Below are positions 1 through 6,878 of a stretch of DNA of 9,282 nucleotides, in pieces. The DNA lies in contig CALMTJ010000092.1 in the NCBI GenBank assembly GCA_937872715.1, positions 1 through 9,282 of the forward strand, read 5' to 3'. Numbering within the stretch: position 1 is the stretch's first letter; each line of letters opens with the position of its first letter. Position numbers and translations under genes: made by a program. A model generated the notes under the pieces. That model had not been told where the DNA came from. It made no database searches and saw nothing but the letters and a program-made list of their open reading frames with translations. This DNA is from an uncultured Methylobacteriaceae bacterium. Lineage in GTDB: Bacteria; Pseudomonadota; Alphaproteobacteria; Rhizobiales; Beijerinckiaceae.

Positions 1-1
1 C

Positions 2-688
2 GGCTTCGCCTGGATCGTTGCCCAGCCCGTGGCCTTCGCAAGCGCGGTCGTGGTGCTGTGGTCCTTGATGCCCCATTCAGGACACGGCGAGATCCCGATC
101 GTCCCGTTCGTCGTCACCGGCTACATGCCGCTTCTCATGTACCGGCACATGCTCGGCCGGGCGATGCGGTGCATGCAGGCGAACACGTCCCTGCTCTACC
201 ACCGTCAGGTGACGGTGTTCTCCCTGTACATGTCTCGTATCCTCGTCGAAGTCCTGGGCGCGACGGCCGCCTTCATGTTCTGCATGTTCATGTTCTCCAT
301 GTTCGGGATGGTGAACATGCCGGACAGCGTGCCGACGATGATCGGCGGCTGGCTGCTCTATGCCTGGTACGCGGCCGCGACCGCCTTCATGGTCGGTGCG
401 CTTTCCGAGCGGACGGAGGTGATCGAGCGGTTCTGGAACCCGATCAGCTACATCATGATCCCGCTCTCCGGGACGTTCTATATGCTCTATTGGTTCCCGG
501 ACAGCTTTCGCCAGTACCTGCTCTGGTCGCCTCCGCTCAACGGAGTGGAGATGATCCGTGGCGGCTATTTCGGCGCCGACATCCCAGCCTTCTACGATCC
601 GTCCTATTTCGCCCTCGTGGATGCGATTATTACGCTGATCGGGTTGTGGCTCGTCAAGGACGCGCGCCAATATGTCGAGGTCGAATGA
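2..688 (+). CDS. ABC-2 type polysaccharide export permease, KpsM/RkpT-like (5' end missing)
   Basis: This is the membrane subunit of an ABC exporter that moves capsular or similar surface polysaccharide across the inner membrane, working with the ATPase encoded next. The frame is open from base 2, so the true start lies upstream; 228 residues are visible, against about 260 for KpsM-type proteins. The visible part has about six hydrophobic stretches: one at the very start (FAWIVAQPVAFASAVVVLW), then around PIVPFVVTGYMPLL, LGATAAFMFCMFMFSMFGMV, GGWLLYAWYAAATAFMVGAL, ISYIMIPLSGTFYMLYWF and a C-terminal one ending IGLWLVKDARQYVEVE. The segment after the third-last helix (SERTEVIERFWNPISY, then WSPPLNGVEMIRGGYF) is typical of the ABC-2 capsule exporter branch. 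The GTG at base 29 is internal, not the start. The stop overlaps the next start as ATGA, indicating translational coupling. The transported polymer cannot be read from the sequence. Confidence 0.92.
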   Translation, partial: GFAWIVAQPVAFASAVVVLWSLMPHSGHGEIPIVPFVVTGYMPLLMYRHMLGRAMRCMQANTSLLYHRQVTVFSLYMSRILVEVLGATAAFMFCMFMFSMFGMVNMPDSVPTMIGGWLLYAWYAAATAFMVGALSERTEVIERFWNPISYIMIPLSGTFYMLYWFPDSFRQYLLWSPPLNGVEMIRGGYFGADIPAFYDPSYFALVDAIITLIGLWLVKDARQYVEVE

Positions 689-1332
689 TCCGGGCGGTCT
701 CCATCTGCAAGGATTACCACGTCGGGCACAAGATGAAGCGCGTGCTGGACAACGTGAGCTTCGAGGTGCGGTCCGGGGAGCGGCTCGGGATCCTCGGTCG
801 GAACGGGGCCGGCAAGTCGACGCTGGTCCGCATCATGGGGGGCGTCGAGCACCCGAGCAGCGGCCGGGTGGAGCGGACGATGACGCAGTCCTGGCCGCTC
901 GGTCTCACGGGCGGCTTCCAGGGCAGCCTCACCGGCTATGACAACATCAAGTTCATCGCTCGCCTCTACGACAAGCCGCTCGACGAGGTACGGAGCTTCG
1001 TCGAGGATTTCTCCGAGCTCGGCCAGCATCTTCGGGCGCCCGTGAAGGTCTATTCTTCCGGCATGCGGGCGCGGCTCGCCTTCGGCCTGTCGCTCGCGAT
1101 CGATTTCGACTGCTACCTCATCGACGAGGTCATCATGGTCGGCGACCAGCGGTTCCATCGCCGCTGCCGGTACGAGATCTTCGAGAAGCGGCCCGACCGG
1201 GCGCTGATGCTGGTGTCCCACGACACGGGCGTGATCAACGAATATTGCAACGCGGCCCTCGTGCTTCACGGCGGCCGGTCCAAGGTGTTCATGGACGTGC
1301 CGCTCGCCCTAGACATCTATACCGGGCTGTGA
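685..1332 (+). CDS. ABC transporter ATPase for polysaccharide export, KpsT-like
   Basis: This 215-residue nucleotide-binding subunit powers export through the permease encoded just upstream. Walker A is GRNGAGKST at residues 38-46, the Q-loop region is GGFQGSLTG near 76-84, the signature is YSSGMRAR at 123-130, Walker B is CYLIDE at 143-148, and the switch histidine is H179 in LVSHD. The sequence YLIDEVIMVGDQRF after the signature is typical of KpsT/Wzt ATPases. The protein ends soon after the nucleotide-binding domain, so it lacks the C-terminal carbohydrate-binding domain of Wzt O-antigen exporters and fits the short KpsT capsule type. The start was chosen because ATG 685 overlaps the permease stop and has GAGG four bases upstream. 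A longer open frame extends upstream, but only as an out-of-frame shadow of the permease gene. Confidence 0.95.
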   Translation: MIRAVSICKDYHVGHKMKRVLDNVSFEVRSGERLGILGRNGAGKSTLVRIMGGVEHPSSGRVERTMTQSWPLGLTGGFQGSLTGYDNIKFIARLYDKPLDEVRSFVEDFSELGQHLRAPVKVYSSGMRARLAFGLSLAIDFDCYLIDEVIMVGDQRFHRRCRYEIFEKRPDRALMLVSHDTGVINEYCNAALVLHGGRSKVFMDVPLALDIYTGL

Positions 1333-1339
1333 CCCGGGC

Positions 1340-2184
1340 GTGGCTCGCGCGCTGGTGTCCGTAGACAAGGCGCTGTCGGGCCGGCGCGTGGTCGTTCCCG
1401 AGAGCCGGGAACTCGACCTGTTCGTGTCCATGCTGGAGCGGAGGGGGCCGAGGCGATCCGCTGCCCGCTCGTCGCGATCCGGGACGTCGAAGACCCGAGC
1501 GGAGCCGAGGGTTGGCTGGAGCGGCTCCGCTCCGGCGCCTTCGACGACGTCATCCTCTATACGGGCGAGGGTGTCCGCCGCCTCCTCGGCATCGCGGAGC
1601 GCGCCGGAGCGCGGGCGGAGGTCGTGGCCTCACTCGGGCGGGTGCGCAAGATCGTGCGCGGACCGAAGCCCACCCGAGCGCTGCGAACGCTCGGCCTCGG
1701 CCCGGACATCACCGCCGAGCCCGCGACGACCGACGGGCTGATCGCCGTGCTCGGCACGCTCGACCTTTCGGGCCGCCGGGTCGGGATGCAGGCCTATCCG
1801 GGCCTGCCGGACGCCATCGATCGCGTCCTGGCCGGGCGCGGAGCGACCGTCGAGCGCGTTCTCCCGTACCGCTACGCGGACGACAGGGAGGATGAGCGCG
1901 TCGTGGAGGTGATCGGCCGGATGGCGGCGGGCGAGATCGACCTCATCGCCTTCACGGCCCGGCCGCAGGTCGAGCGCCTGCGCGACGTGGCGGCGAGACA
2001 CGGCCGGGCCGACCTGCTGTCGCGCGCCATGGACGAGGTGCTCGTCGCCTCCGTCGGACCGGTCGCCACGGAGGCGGTCCTGAAGGCGGGCTGGCGCGTG
2101 GACGCCGCCCCGGACGGCAACTTCCACCTCAAGCCGCTGATCGGGACCATCCGGAGTCTGATCGCCGGGCGAGGGACGCCGTAA
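1340..2184 (+). pseudogene. Uroporphyrinogen-III synthase (HemD) family gene with a -1 frameshift
   Basis: HemD family enzymes close and invert hydroxymethylbilane to uroporphyrinogen III in tetrapyrrole synthesis; paralogues of uncertain function are common. The N-terminal part (1340-1447, GTG start; GTG 1355 is an alternative) reads ALSGRRVVVPESRELDLF then MLERRG. The family sequence then continues in another frame from base 1447: AEAIRCPLVAIRDVEDP, DDVILYTGEGVRRLL near residues 70-81, PATTDG near 128-133, IAFTARPQVERL near 203-214, and VASVGPVATEAV near 236-247. Adding one G to the five-G run at 1443-1447 joins both parts into about 281 residues, close to the family's usual 240-280. No stop codon lies in either part before 2182. 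As written, translation from 1340 gives 133 residues, ending at 1741. The gene starts eight bases after the exporter ATPase stop with no clear ribosome binding site, so it is probably in the same transcript. No other tetrapyrrole gene is nearby. A true pseudogene, a sequencing or assembly error, or slippage are all possible. Family assignment is firm; function is open. Confidence 0.85.
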
Positions 2185-2199
2185 GGGGCCGGCCAGGAG

Positions 2200-2490
2200 C
2201 TATCCGGGACCGCGCCTCCGCCCGGGAGCGATTGTCAGGCGACACGGGCGAACGGCGAGCGGGCGATCCTCGACCGCGGCCTCCCGCGGCGCGGTGCCGG
2301 TCAGGCCCATCCGGCACATGTCGAGCGGGATCGAGACGCGGGGAACGTAGATGCCCTCGCCGCGGAGCGAACCCCTGATGCAATCGCCCTCGATGCTGCC
2401 GTTCTCCAGCACCACCACGATCCCGTTGATCGTCAGCGAGCCGTCGGCCGCGATGACGATGTCCACGCCATGGTCGGACTCGAAGGCCAT
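2200..2490 (-). CDS. Hypothetical protein, 96 residues
   Basis: I do not recognise this family. The frame has strong G/C preference at third positions over most of its length, weakening in the last dozen codons, which supports it as coding. The protein begins MAFESDHGVDIVIAADG and reads as alternating short beta-like stretches (VDIVIAADGSLTINGIVVVL, then IEGDCIRGSLRGEGIYVP), with cysteines at 37, 59 and 83 and an arginine-rich tail. There is no signal peptide or membrane segment. ATG 2490 was chosen; GTG 2505 is an in-frame alternative adding five residues, and neither has a convincing ribosome binding site. It is last in a row of three small minus-strand genes and converges on the HemD-like gene, with 15 bases between stops. 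An overlapping frame (2129-2539) is judged a shadow. Confidence 0.55.
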   Translation of the reverse strand: MAFESDHGVDIVIAADGSLTINGIVVVLENGSIEGDCIRGSLRGEGIYVPRVSIPLDMCRMGLTGTAPREAAVEDRPLAVRPCRLTIAPGRRRGPG

Positions 2491-2555
2491 TCCCCGTTGG
2501 GCCACCGCGGCGCTGCCCGGTCAAGAGGTCGGCCCGCACGCTCCACCGGCCGTGT

Positions 2556-2807
2556 TCAGCCTGCCGGCAGGCACATGCCGAACGGGAAGAGGAACGATGT
2601 CCGGACGATCCCGACCGTGCGAGAGGGAGGGGCTGTCGTCGCCGCGGATACGTCCCGAGCCTGCCATACGGGCACCGGATCGGTCGCGGCCGGCTCGGCG
2701 CCGGCGATCGCGTCGGCGTATTCGGCCATCATCTCGTCGATTTCGGCGGGTCCGATCACCTGACGTTCCGCCTCCAGCCGCGACTCGCTCGAGCTCACGG
2801 CAAGCAT
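2556..2807 (-). CDS. Hypothetical protein, 83 residues
   Basis: I do not recognise this family. The start ATG at 2807 has no obvious ribosome binding site. About four fifths of the third codon positions are G or C, which favours coding, though such frames occur by chance at this GC content. The N-terminal half is polar and probably helical (RLEAERQVIGPAEIDEMMAE, then YADAIAGAEPAATDPVPVW). The C-terminal part is Thr/Ser/Pro-rich, then hydrophobic (TSFLFPFGMCLPAG), with one cysteine. It lies 42 bases downstream of the NepR-like gene and about 65 upstream of the next small gene on the same strand, so the three may be co-transcribed. It could be spurious. Confidence 0.4.
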   Translation of the reverse strand: MLAVSSSESRLEAERQVIGPAEIDEMMAEYADAIAGAEPAATDPVPVWQARDVSAATTAPPSRTVGIVRTSFLFPFGMCLPAG

Positions 2808-2849
2808 GCGCCAGACCGGACGCTTCGTCGAGCGCTCTGCATCCCCCGG

Positions 2850-3038
2850 TCAGGCGTCGCGGCGGGTCCCGTCGCGCTCCTTGTGGCGCAGGCGGAGCAG
2901 CAGGTCGACATGCTCGGCCGGCAGCGGTTCCGATTCCGGGGTCTCGTACACGTCGCGCAACCGAAGGCCGATCCGGCGGGCGATGTTCTTGAAGGATGGG
3001 CCGTTTTCGCGGCCCGCATGGTCGAACGCGGCTGACAT
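2850..3038 (-). CDS. NepR-like anti-sigma factor (62 residues)
   Basis: NepR proteins of alphaproteobacteria bind and hold the general-stress sigma factor EcfG until phosphorylated PhyR takes NepR away. Here residues 19-50 show the family core: IARRIGLRLRDVY, six residues from that Tyr31 to Glu37, then EPLPAEHVDLLLRL at 37-50. This keeps the spacing of the known pattern LR-x2-Y-x5-EP-x-P-x4-h-LL-x2-L (h, hydrophobic). The length matches the usual 60-70 residues, and the tail is short, charged and disordered-looking. The start is ATG 3038, because GGAGAG lies just upstream at a good distance; a longer frame from 3089 lacks this. No ecfG, phyR or sensor kinase gene is in the window, so this is an orphan copy and may be a second NepR with a different partner. 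I saw no GGAAC-type EcfG promoter upstream. Recognition is by motif only. Confidence 0.75.
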   Translation of the reverse strand: MSAAFDHAGRENGPSFKNIARRIGLRLRDVYETPESEPLPAEHVDLLLRLRHKERDGTRRDA

Positions 3039-3045
3039 CGGACAG

Positions 3046-3053
3046 CTCTCCTC
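3046..3053 (-). promoter_or_regulatory. Ribosome binding site of the NepR-like gene
   Basis: On the minus strand the sequence reads GAAGAGGAGAGCTGTCCG directly before ATG 3038, so AGGAGAG sits seven bases from the start. It is among the strongest Shine-Dalgarno matches in the window and decides the start at 3038 over the upstream in-frame ATG at 3089. Confidence 0.75.
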
Positions 3054-3151
3054 TTCGGGAGACGCTGAACCGATATGGTAAACAAACACCTAAGGGGTCC
3101 GGTCACGTACGCCCAAGCTTCTGCCGCTCAAGGCTTTTCCGCGCCGGGTTC
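3054..3151. other. Short intergenic region between glcB stop and the NepR-like gene
   Basis: About 110 bases separate the glcB stop from the NepR-like start. It includes a locally A/T-rich stretch at 3072-3094 (ATATGGTAAACAAACACCTA on the plus strand), unusual for this window and a candidate promoter for the small minus-strand genes. I could not fit a convincing -35/-10 pair or an EcfG-type promoter, and saw no hairpin followed by a T run that would terminate glcB. Confidence 0.3.
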
Positions 3152-5386
3152 TCAGCCGGCCGGCACCCGGAGCGGCGACCTGTCCGTCGGAGCGGCGGCG
3201 CGGCCGCCTTCGGCCGGTGCGCCCGCGGCCTTCGCCTCCCGGCGCCGGCGGTGTAGGATCCACTCCGTGTAACCGTTCGGCTGGGTGCGGCCTTCGAAGA
3301 CGAGGTCGCAAGCCGCCTTGAACGCGACCCCGTCGAAGCCCGGCGCCATAGGCCGGTAATCCGCGTCCCCGGCATTCTGGCGATCGACGACGACCGCCAT
3401 GCGGCGCATGGCTTCCGTCACCTGCTCGGGCGCGACGATCCCGTGATGCAGCCAGTTCGCGATGTGCTGGCTCGAGATGCGCAGCGTCGCCCGGTCCTCC
3501 ATGAGGCCGACATCGTGGATGTCCGGAACCTTGGAGCAGCCGATCCCGGCATCGATCCAGCGGACCACGTAGCCCAGGATGCCCTGGACATTGTTGTCGA
3601 GCTCCTCGGCCACGACCTCCGGCGGGAAATTGGAGCGCGCCAGCGGCACGGTCAGGATGTCGGTGAGGCTCGCGGTCGGCCGGGTAGAGATGTCGCGCTG
3701 CCGGGCTGCGACGTCGACCTCGTGGTAATGCAGGGCGTGCAGGGTCGCGGCCGTGGGCGACGGCACCCAGGCCGTGTTCGCGCCGGCTTGAGGATGCCCG
3801 ACCTTCTGGACCAGCATGTCGGCCATGCGGTCCGGCATCGCCCACATTCCCTTGCCGATCTGCGCCCGGCCGGGGAGGCCGCAGGCGAGGCCCACATCCA
3901 CGTTCCGGTCCTCGTAGGCCTTGATCCAGGCCGTGCCCCGCATCTCGTTCTTCCGGATGGTCGGGCCGGCTTCCATGGAGGTGTGGATCTCGTCGCCCGT
4001 CCGGTCGAGGAACCCCGTGTTGATGAAGGCGACCCGCTCCCGTGTCGCCCCGATGCAGGCGGCAAGGTTCACGGTGGTCCGCCGTTCCTCGTCCATGATG
4101 CCCATCTTGAGAGTGTTGCGGGGGAGGGCGAGCAGGTCCTCCACGCGCCCGAACAGGGCGTCCGCGAACGCCACCTCCTCCGGGCCGTGCATCTTCGGCT
4201 TCACGATGTAGACGGAGCCCGCGCGGCTGTTGCGGAACTCGTGACCGCCCTTCAGCTCGTGGATCGCGATGAGCGAGGTGACCGCCGCGTCCAGGATGCC
4301 TTCCGGCACCTCCGCGCCGTCCGGGCCGAGCACGGCGTCCGTGAACATGTGGTGCCCGACATTGCGGATCAGCATCAGGCTGCGGCCCGGCAGCCGGAGC
4401 TCGTCGCCGTCCGGGGCGGTGTAGACCCGGTCGGCGTTGAGCCTCCGCTCGATCGTGCGGCCGCCCTTCTCCAGGCTCGCGACGAGCGTGCCCTTCATGA
4501 GGCCGAGCCAGTTGCGGTAAACCGCGACCTTGTCGTCGGCATCCACGGCCGCGACGGAATCCTCGAGGTCCATGATGGTCGTGACCGCCGACTCGATCAG
4601 GAGGTCCGCGATCCCGGCCTTGTCGCCGCGCCCGATCGGGTGAGCGCGGTCGAACTGCACCTCGACATGCAGGTTGTTGTGCCGGAACAGCAGGGCGGCC
4701 GGGCTGCCCGGCTCGCCCCGGTATCCGACGAAACCCTCCGGCCGGAGGAGCGGGAACGGGTCCTCGTCGCCCCGCCGGGCCAGCACATGGCCGCCCTCCA
4801 CCGCGTACGAGGTCATGTCAGCATGGCCGGTGCCGCCGGAAAGGGGAGCCGCCCTGTCCAGGATCTCGCGCCCCTTCGCGATGACGCGCGCGCCCCGGAT
4901 CTCGTTGTAGCCGCCGGCGCGGGTCGCGCCGCCGTCCTCCGGGATCGCGTCCGTCCCGTAGAGCGCGTCGTAGAGCGAGCCCCAGCGGGCGTTGGCGGCA
5001 TTCAGCGAGTAGCGGGCGTTCGAGATCGGCACCACGAGCTGTGGTCCCGCAACGGTCGCGATCTCGGGATCGACATCGGCGGTGGTCGCCGAGACGGGGC
5101 CGGGATCGGGCGCGAGGTAGCCGATGTCGCGCAGGAAGGCCTCGTAGGCGGGCTGGTCGATCGGTTGGCCGGCCCGCTCCCGGTGCCAGCCATCGATCCT
5201 CGCCTGCAACTCGTCCCGGACCTGTAGGAGATGGCGGTTGCGGGGCGCGAGGTCCGCCAGGATCGCGGCGAGCCCGGACCAGAAGCGGCCGGCCTCGATC
5301 CCGGTGCCCGGCAGCGCCTCCGTCTCCAGGAAATCGTGCAGGACGGCCGCCACCTTCAGGCCGCCGGCATCGACACGATCGGTCAT
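3152..5386 (-). CDS. glcB: Malate synthase G
   Basis: This enzyme condenses glyoxylate with acetyl-CoA to give malate, in the cytoplasm, for growth on C2 compounds or glycolate. The 744-residue length fits the monomeric G form (about 720-730) plus a short tail. Visible active-site motifs are RSLMLIRNVGHHM at 335-347 with the catalytic arginine R341, GIMDEERRTTVNL at 429-441 with the Mg-binding glutamate (E433 by spacing), GFLDRTGDEIHTSMEAGP at 458-475 with Mg-binding D461, and GCSKVPDIHDVGLMEDRATL from 616, where D631 matches the general base of the E. coli enzyme and C617 its oxidation-prone cysteine. The family end YTEWILHRRRR is followed by some 28 Ala/Gly/Pro/Arg-rich residues that look dispensable. 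ATG 5386 has AGGAG six bases upstream. The gene diverges from the glycosyltransferase operon and has no isocitrate lyase or glycolate oxidase neighbour, so its glyoxylate source is not evident. All key residues are intact. Confidence 0.97.
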   Translation of the reverse strand: MTDRVDAGGLKVAAVLHDFLETEALPGTGIEAGRFWSGLAAILADLAPRNRHLLQVRDELQARIDGWHRERAGQPIDQPAYEAFLRDIGYLAPDPGPVSATTADVDPEIATVAGPQLVVPISNARYSLNAANARWGSLYDALYGTDAIPEDGGATRAGGYNEIRGARVIAKGREILDRAAPLSGGTGHADMTSYAVEGGHVLARRGDEDPFPLLRPEGFVGYRGEPGSPAALLFRHNNLHVEVQFDRAHPIGRGDKAGIADLLIESAVTTIMDLEDSVAAVDADDKVAVYRNWLGLMKGTLVASLEKGGRTIERRLNADRVYTAPDGDELRLPGRSLMLIRNVGHHMFTDAVLGPDGAEVPEGILDAAVTSLIAIHELKGGHEFRNSRAGSVYIVKPKMHGPEEVAFADALFGRVEDLLALPRNTLKMGIMDEERRTTVNLAACIGATRERVAFINTGFLDRTGDEIHTSMEAGPTIRKNEMRGTAWIKAYEDRNVDVGLACGLPGRAQIGKGMWAMPDRMADMLVQKVGHPQAGANTAWVPSPTAATLHALHYHEVDVAARQRDISTRPTASLTDILTVPLARSNFPPEVVAEELDNNVQGILGYVVRWIDAGIGCSKVPDIHDVGLMEDRATLRISSQHIANWLHHGIVAPEQVTEAMRRMAVVVDRQNAGDADYRPMAPGFDGVAFKAACDLVFEGRTQPNGYTEWILHRRRREAKAAGAPAEGGRAAAPTDRSPLRVPAG

Positions 5387-5392
5387 GGAGCA

Positions 5393-5397
5393 CTCCT
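5393..5397 (-). promoter_or_regulatory. Ribosome binding site of glcB
   Basis: AGGAG on the minus strand lies six bases before ATG 5386 and fixes the malate synthase start. Confidence 0.8.
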
Positions 5398-5409
5398 GGC
5401 GTTTCCTGC

Positions 5410-5438
5410 CGGTCCTTAACAGCTCCGGCGCCGGACCG
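5410..5438. repeat. Inverted repeat with inner palindrome upstream of glcB
   Basis: CGGTCC (5410-5415) pairs with GGACCG (5433-5438), and the second arm overlaps a perfect 12-base palindrome TCCGGCGCCGGA at 5424-5435. It lies 24-52 bases upstream of the glcB start, so it could be a regulator site or a leader hairpin in the glcB mRNA. Short palindromes are common in such GC-rich DNA, so function is uncertain. Confidence 0.3.
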
Positions 5439-5515
5439 TCAGCCCCGCCCGTGTTCGGCGCTTACGGAGGGCCCATCGCGCCGAACCGCGATCGTCCGTT
5501 CACGTTTGTGGAGGG

Positions 5516-5532
5516 CGGGCTTCCAAAGCCCG
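5516..5532. repeat. Perfect 7-base inverted repeat with 3-base loop in the divergent region
   Basis: CGGGCTT (5516-5522), loop CCA, AAGCCCG (5526-5532). The stem is perfect and GC-rich but no T run follows on either strand, so it is not a classical terminator. It lies about 80 bases before the glycosyltransferase start and could be an operator or a hairpin in that operon's leader. Confidence 0.35.
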
Positions 5533-5613
5533 GCCGTTCGGCCCACATGTAAGCGGTTGAGTATCAGCATCCTGCCCTCTTCCATGGGGTTCGGAGAAAG
5601 CCGAGGTTCGAGA

Positions 5614-6870
5614 ATGGATCATCCTTCGATGCGCGACGGCCGCCTACAAGGCGCAGTGCCGCCGGACATCGAGATCGCGACAGGAGCCATCTCGTCCCCC
5701 CGCAAGCCTCTTCCGCTCCTGATCTGTTTCTCACACCTGCGCTGGGATTTCGTGTGGCAGCGTCCGCAGCACCTGCTGGTCCGGGCGGCGAAGAGCTTCC
5801 GGGTCGTCTTCCTGGAGGAGCCTGTGAGACGGCCCGTCCGGGTTCCCGATCTTGAGATGAGCCGGCGTCAGGCCGGGATCCGGGTGGTGGTGCCCGTTCT
5901 TCCGGAAGGAACGAGCGCCTTCGACGCCATGCTGATGCAGCGCAGCCTTCTGGAGCGGTTCCTGGCGGAGGAGCCGGCCGGCCCCAGCCGTGTCTTCTGG
6001 TACTACACGCCCATGGCCATGGCCTTCTCCGGCCATCTCGCCTCCGATCTCTGCATCTACGACAACATGGACGAGCTGTCGGCCTTTCGGGGCGCCTCGC
6101 CCGAGATGCTGGCGAACGAGGACGAGCTCTTCGCCAAGGCGGATCTCGTCTTCACCGGCGGGATGAGCCTCTTCGAGGCGAAGAAGGGCCGCCATCCGAG
6201 CGTCCACGCCTTCCCGTCCAGCATCGACGCCACCCATTTTGGCGCCGCCCGCACGCCAGGGAAGCCCGATCCGGTCGATCAGGCGGCGATCGGGCGCCCG
6301 CGGCTCGGCTTCTTCGGGGTGGTCGACGAGCGCATGGATCTCGCGCTCCTGGAGTCCGTCGCCGAAGCCCGCCCGGACTGGAACCTCGTCATGTTGGGTC
6401 CCGTCGTGAAGATCGACCCGGCGACGCTTCCCCGCCGGTCGAACATCCACTGGCTCGGGCCCAAGGGCTACGGCGAGCTGCCGGACTACCTGCGGGGCTG
6501 GGATGTCGGGATCATGCCGTTCGCGCTGAACGAATCGACCCGGTTCATCAGCCCGACGAAGACGCCCGAATACCTGGCGGCAGGCGTGCCCGTCGTGTCG
6601 ACTCCTATCGCCGACGTGGTGCGGCCCTACGGGCAGAAGGGCCTGGTCGAGATCGCCGCGAACGCCGAGAACTTCGTGAAGGCGGCGGAGCGCCTGCTTG
6701 CCCGCGACGCACCGTCGTGGCGCGTCAAGGTCGACCGCCATCTCGCGACCGGATCCTGGGACAAGACCTTCGAAGCCATGCGGCGCCTGATGGCGAACGC
6801 TCTCGGCGATCCGACCGGGATCGGGCAATCGTCCGGTTCGCCGGCCTTCGCGACACCTCCCGGCGAGTAG
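5614..6870 (+). CDS. GT-B fold glycosyltransferase, family 1/4-like (TuaH-like)
   Basis: This enzyme likely transfers a sugar from a nucleotide donor to a growing surface glycan at the cytoplasmic face. The 418-residue protein has the signature HLRWDFVWQRPQHLL at 41-55 near the start of the N-terminal Rossmann-like domain, as in glycosyltransferases of polysaccharide and teichuronic-acid clusters. The donor-binding C-terminal half includes PRLGFFGVVDERMDLALL from 229, NIHWLGPKGYGELPDYL from 277, and FISPTKTPEYLAAGVPVVST at 311-330, the usual nucleotide-sugar motif with E319. There is no signal peptide or membrane helix. ATG 5614 was chosen because GAGG lies seven bases upstream; in-frame ATG 5584 has none, and the frame's further upstream extension antisense to glcB is spurious. 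It heads a run with glf and a GH1-like gene; the mutase eight bases downstream suggests UDP-galactofuranose as donor, making it a candidate galactofuranosyltransferase. That specificity is inference. Confidence 0.9.
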   Translation: MDHPSMRDGRLQGAVPPDIEIATGAISSPRKPLPLLICFSHLRWDFVWQRPQHLLVRAAKSFRVVFLEEPVRRPVRVPDLEMSRRQAGIRVVVPVLPEGTSAFDAMLMQRSLLERFLAEEPAGPSRVFWYYTPMAMAFSGHLASDLCIYDNMDELSAFRGASPEMLANEDELFAKADLVFTGGMSLFEAKKGRHPSVHAFPSSIDATHFGAARTPGKPDPVDQAAIGRPRLGFFGVVDERMDLALLESVAEARPDWNLVMLGPVVKIDPATLPRRSNIHWLGPKGYGELPDYLRGWDVGIMPFALNESTRFISPTKTPEYLAAGVPVVSTPIADVVRPYGQKGLVEIAANAENFVKAAERLLARDAPSWRVKVDRHLATGSWDKTFEAMRRLMANALGDPTGIGQSSGSPAFATPPGE

Positions 6871-6878
6871 GCTCCACC

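Larger units (their letters stand above)
5387..5613. promoter_or_regulatory. Divergent intergenic region between glcB and the glycosyltransferase operon
   Basis: These 227 bases separate two divergently transcribed units, so promoters for both must lie here or inside the genes. I see no credible ORF in it. It holds two inverted repeats (listed separately). On the plus strand TTGAGT at 5558-5563 could be a -35 element, but 17 bases on only a poor -10 (TTCCAT) is found. Exact promoters cannot be set by eye. Confidence 0.5.

Noticed and set aside
1624..2184. Separate 186-residue HemD-like gene starting at GTG 1624
   Set aside because: Family sequence continues in the same frame upstream to 1447 and then into another frame to 1340, so this is the back part of one frameshifted gene, not an independent one.
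2185..2230. Possible bidirectional terminator between the converging HemD-like and hypothetical genes
   Set aside because: GC-rich short stems (GGCCGGCC; CCGGG/CCCGG) exist but there is no T run on either strand and they partly overlap coding sequence.
2795..3106. Minus-strand frame of 103 codons overlapping the NepR-like gene
   Set aside because: It is Arg/Ser/Cys-rich and out of frame with the motif-bearing NepR-like gene, which has the better ribosome binding site.
3054..3120. Possible EcfG-type promoter (GGAAC, 16-17 bases, CGTT) upstream of the NepR-like gene
   Set aside because: Only GGACC is found on the minus strand and no CGTT follows at the right distance.
3443..5227. A 594-codon plus-strand frame opposite malate synthase
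   Set aside because: glcB on the other strand has every catalytic motif; the antisense product is low-complexity.
5731..6828. A 365-codon minus-strand frame opposite the glycosyltransferase
   Set aside because: It has no family resemblance and mirrors a well-supported gene.
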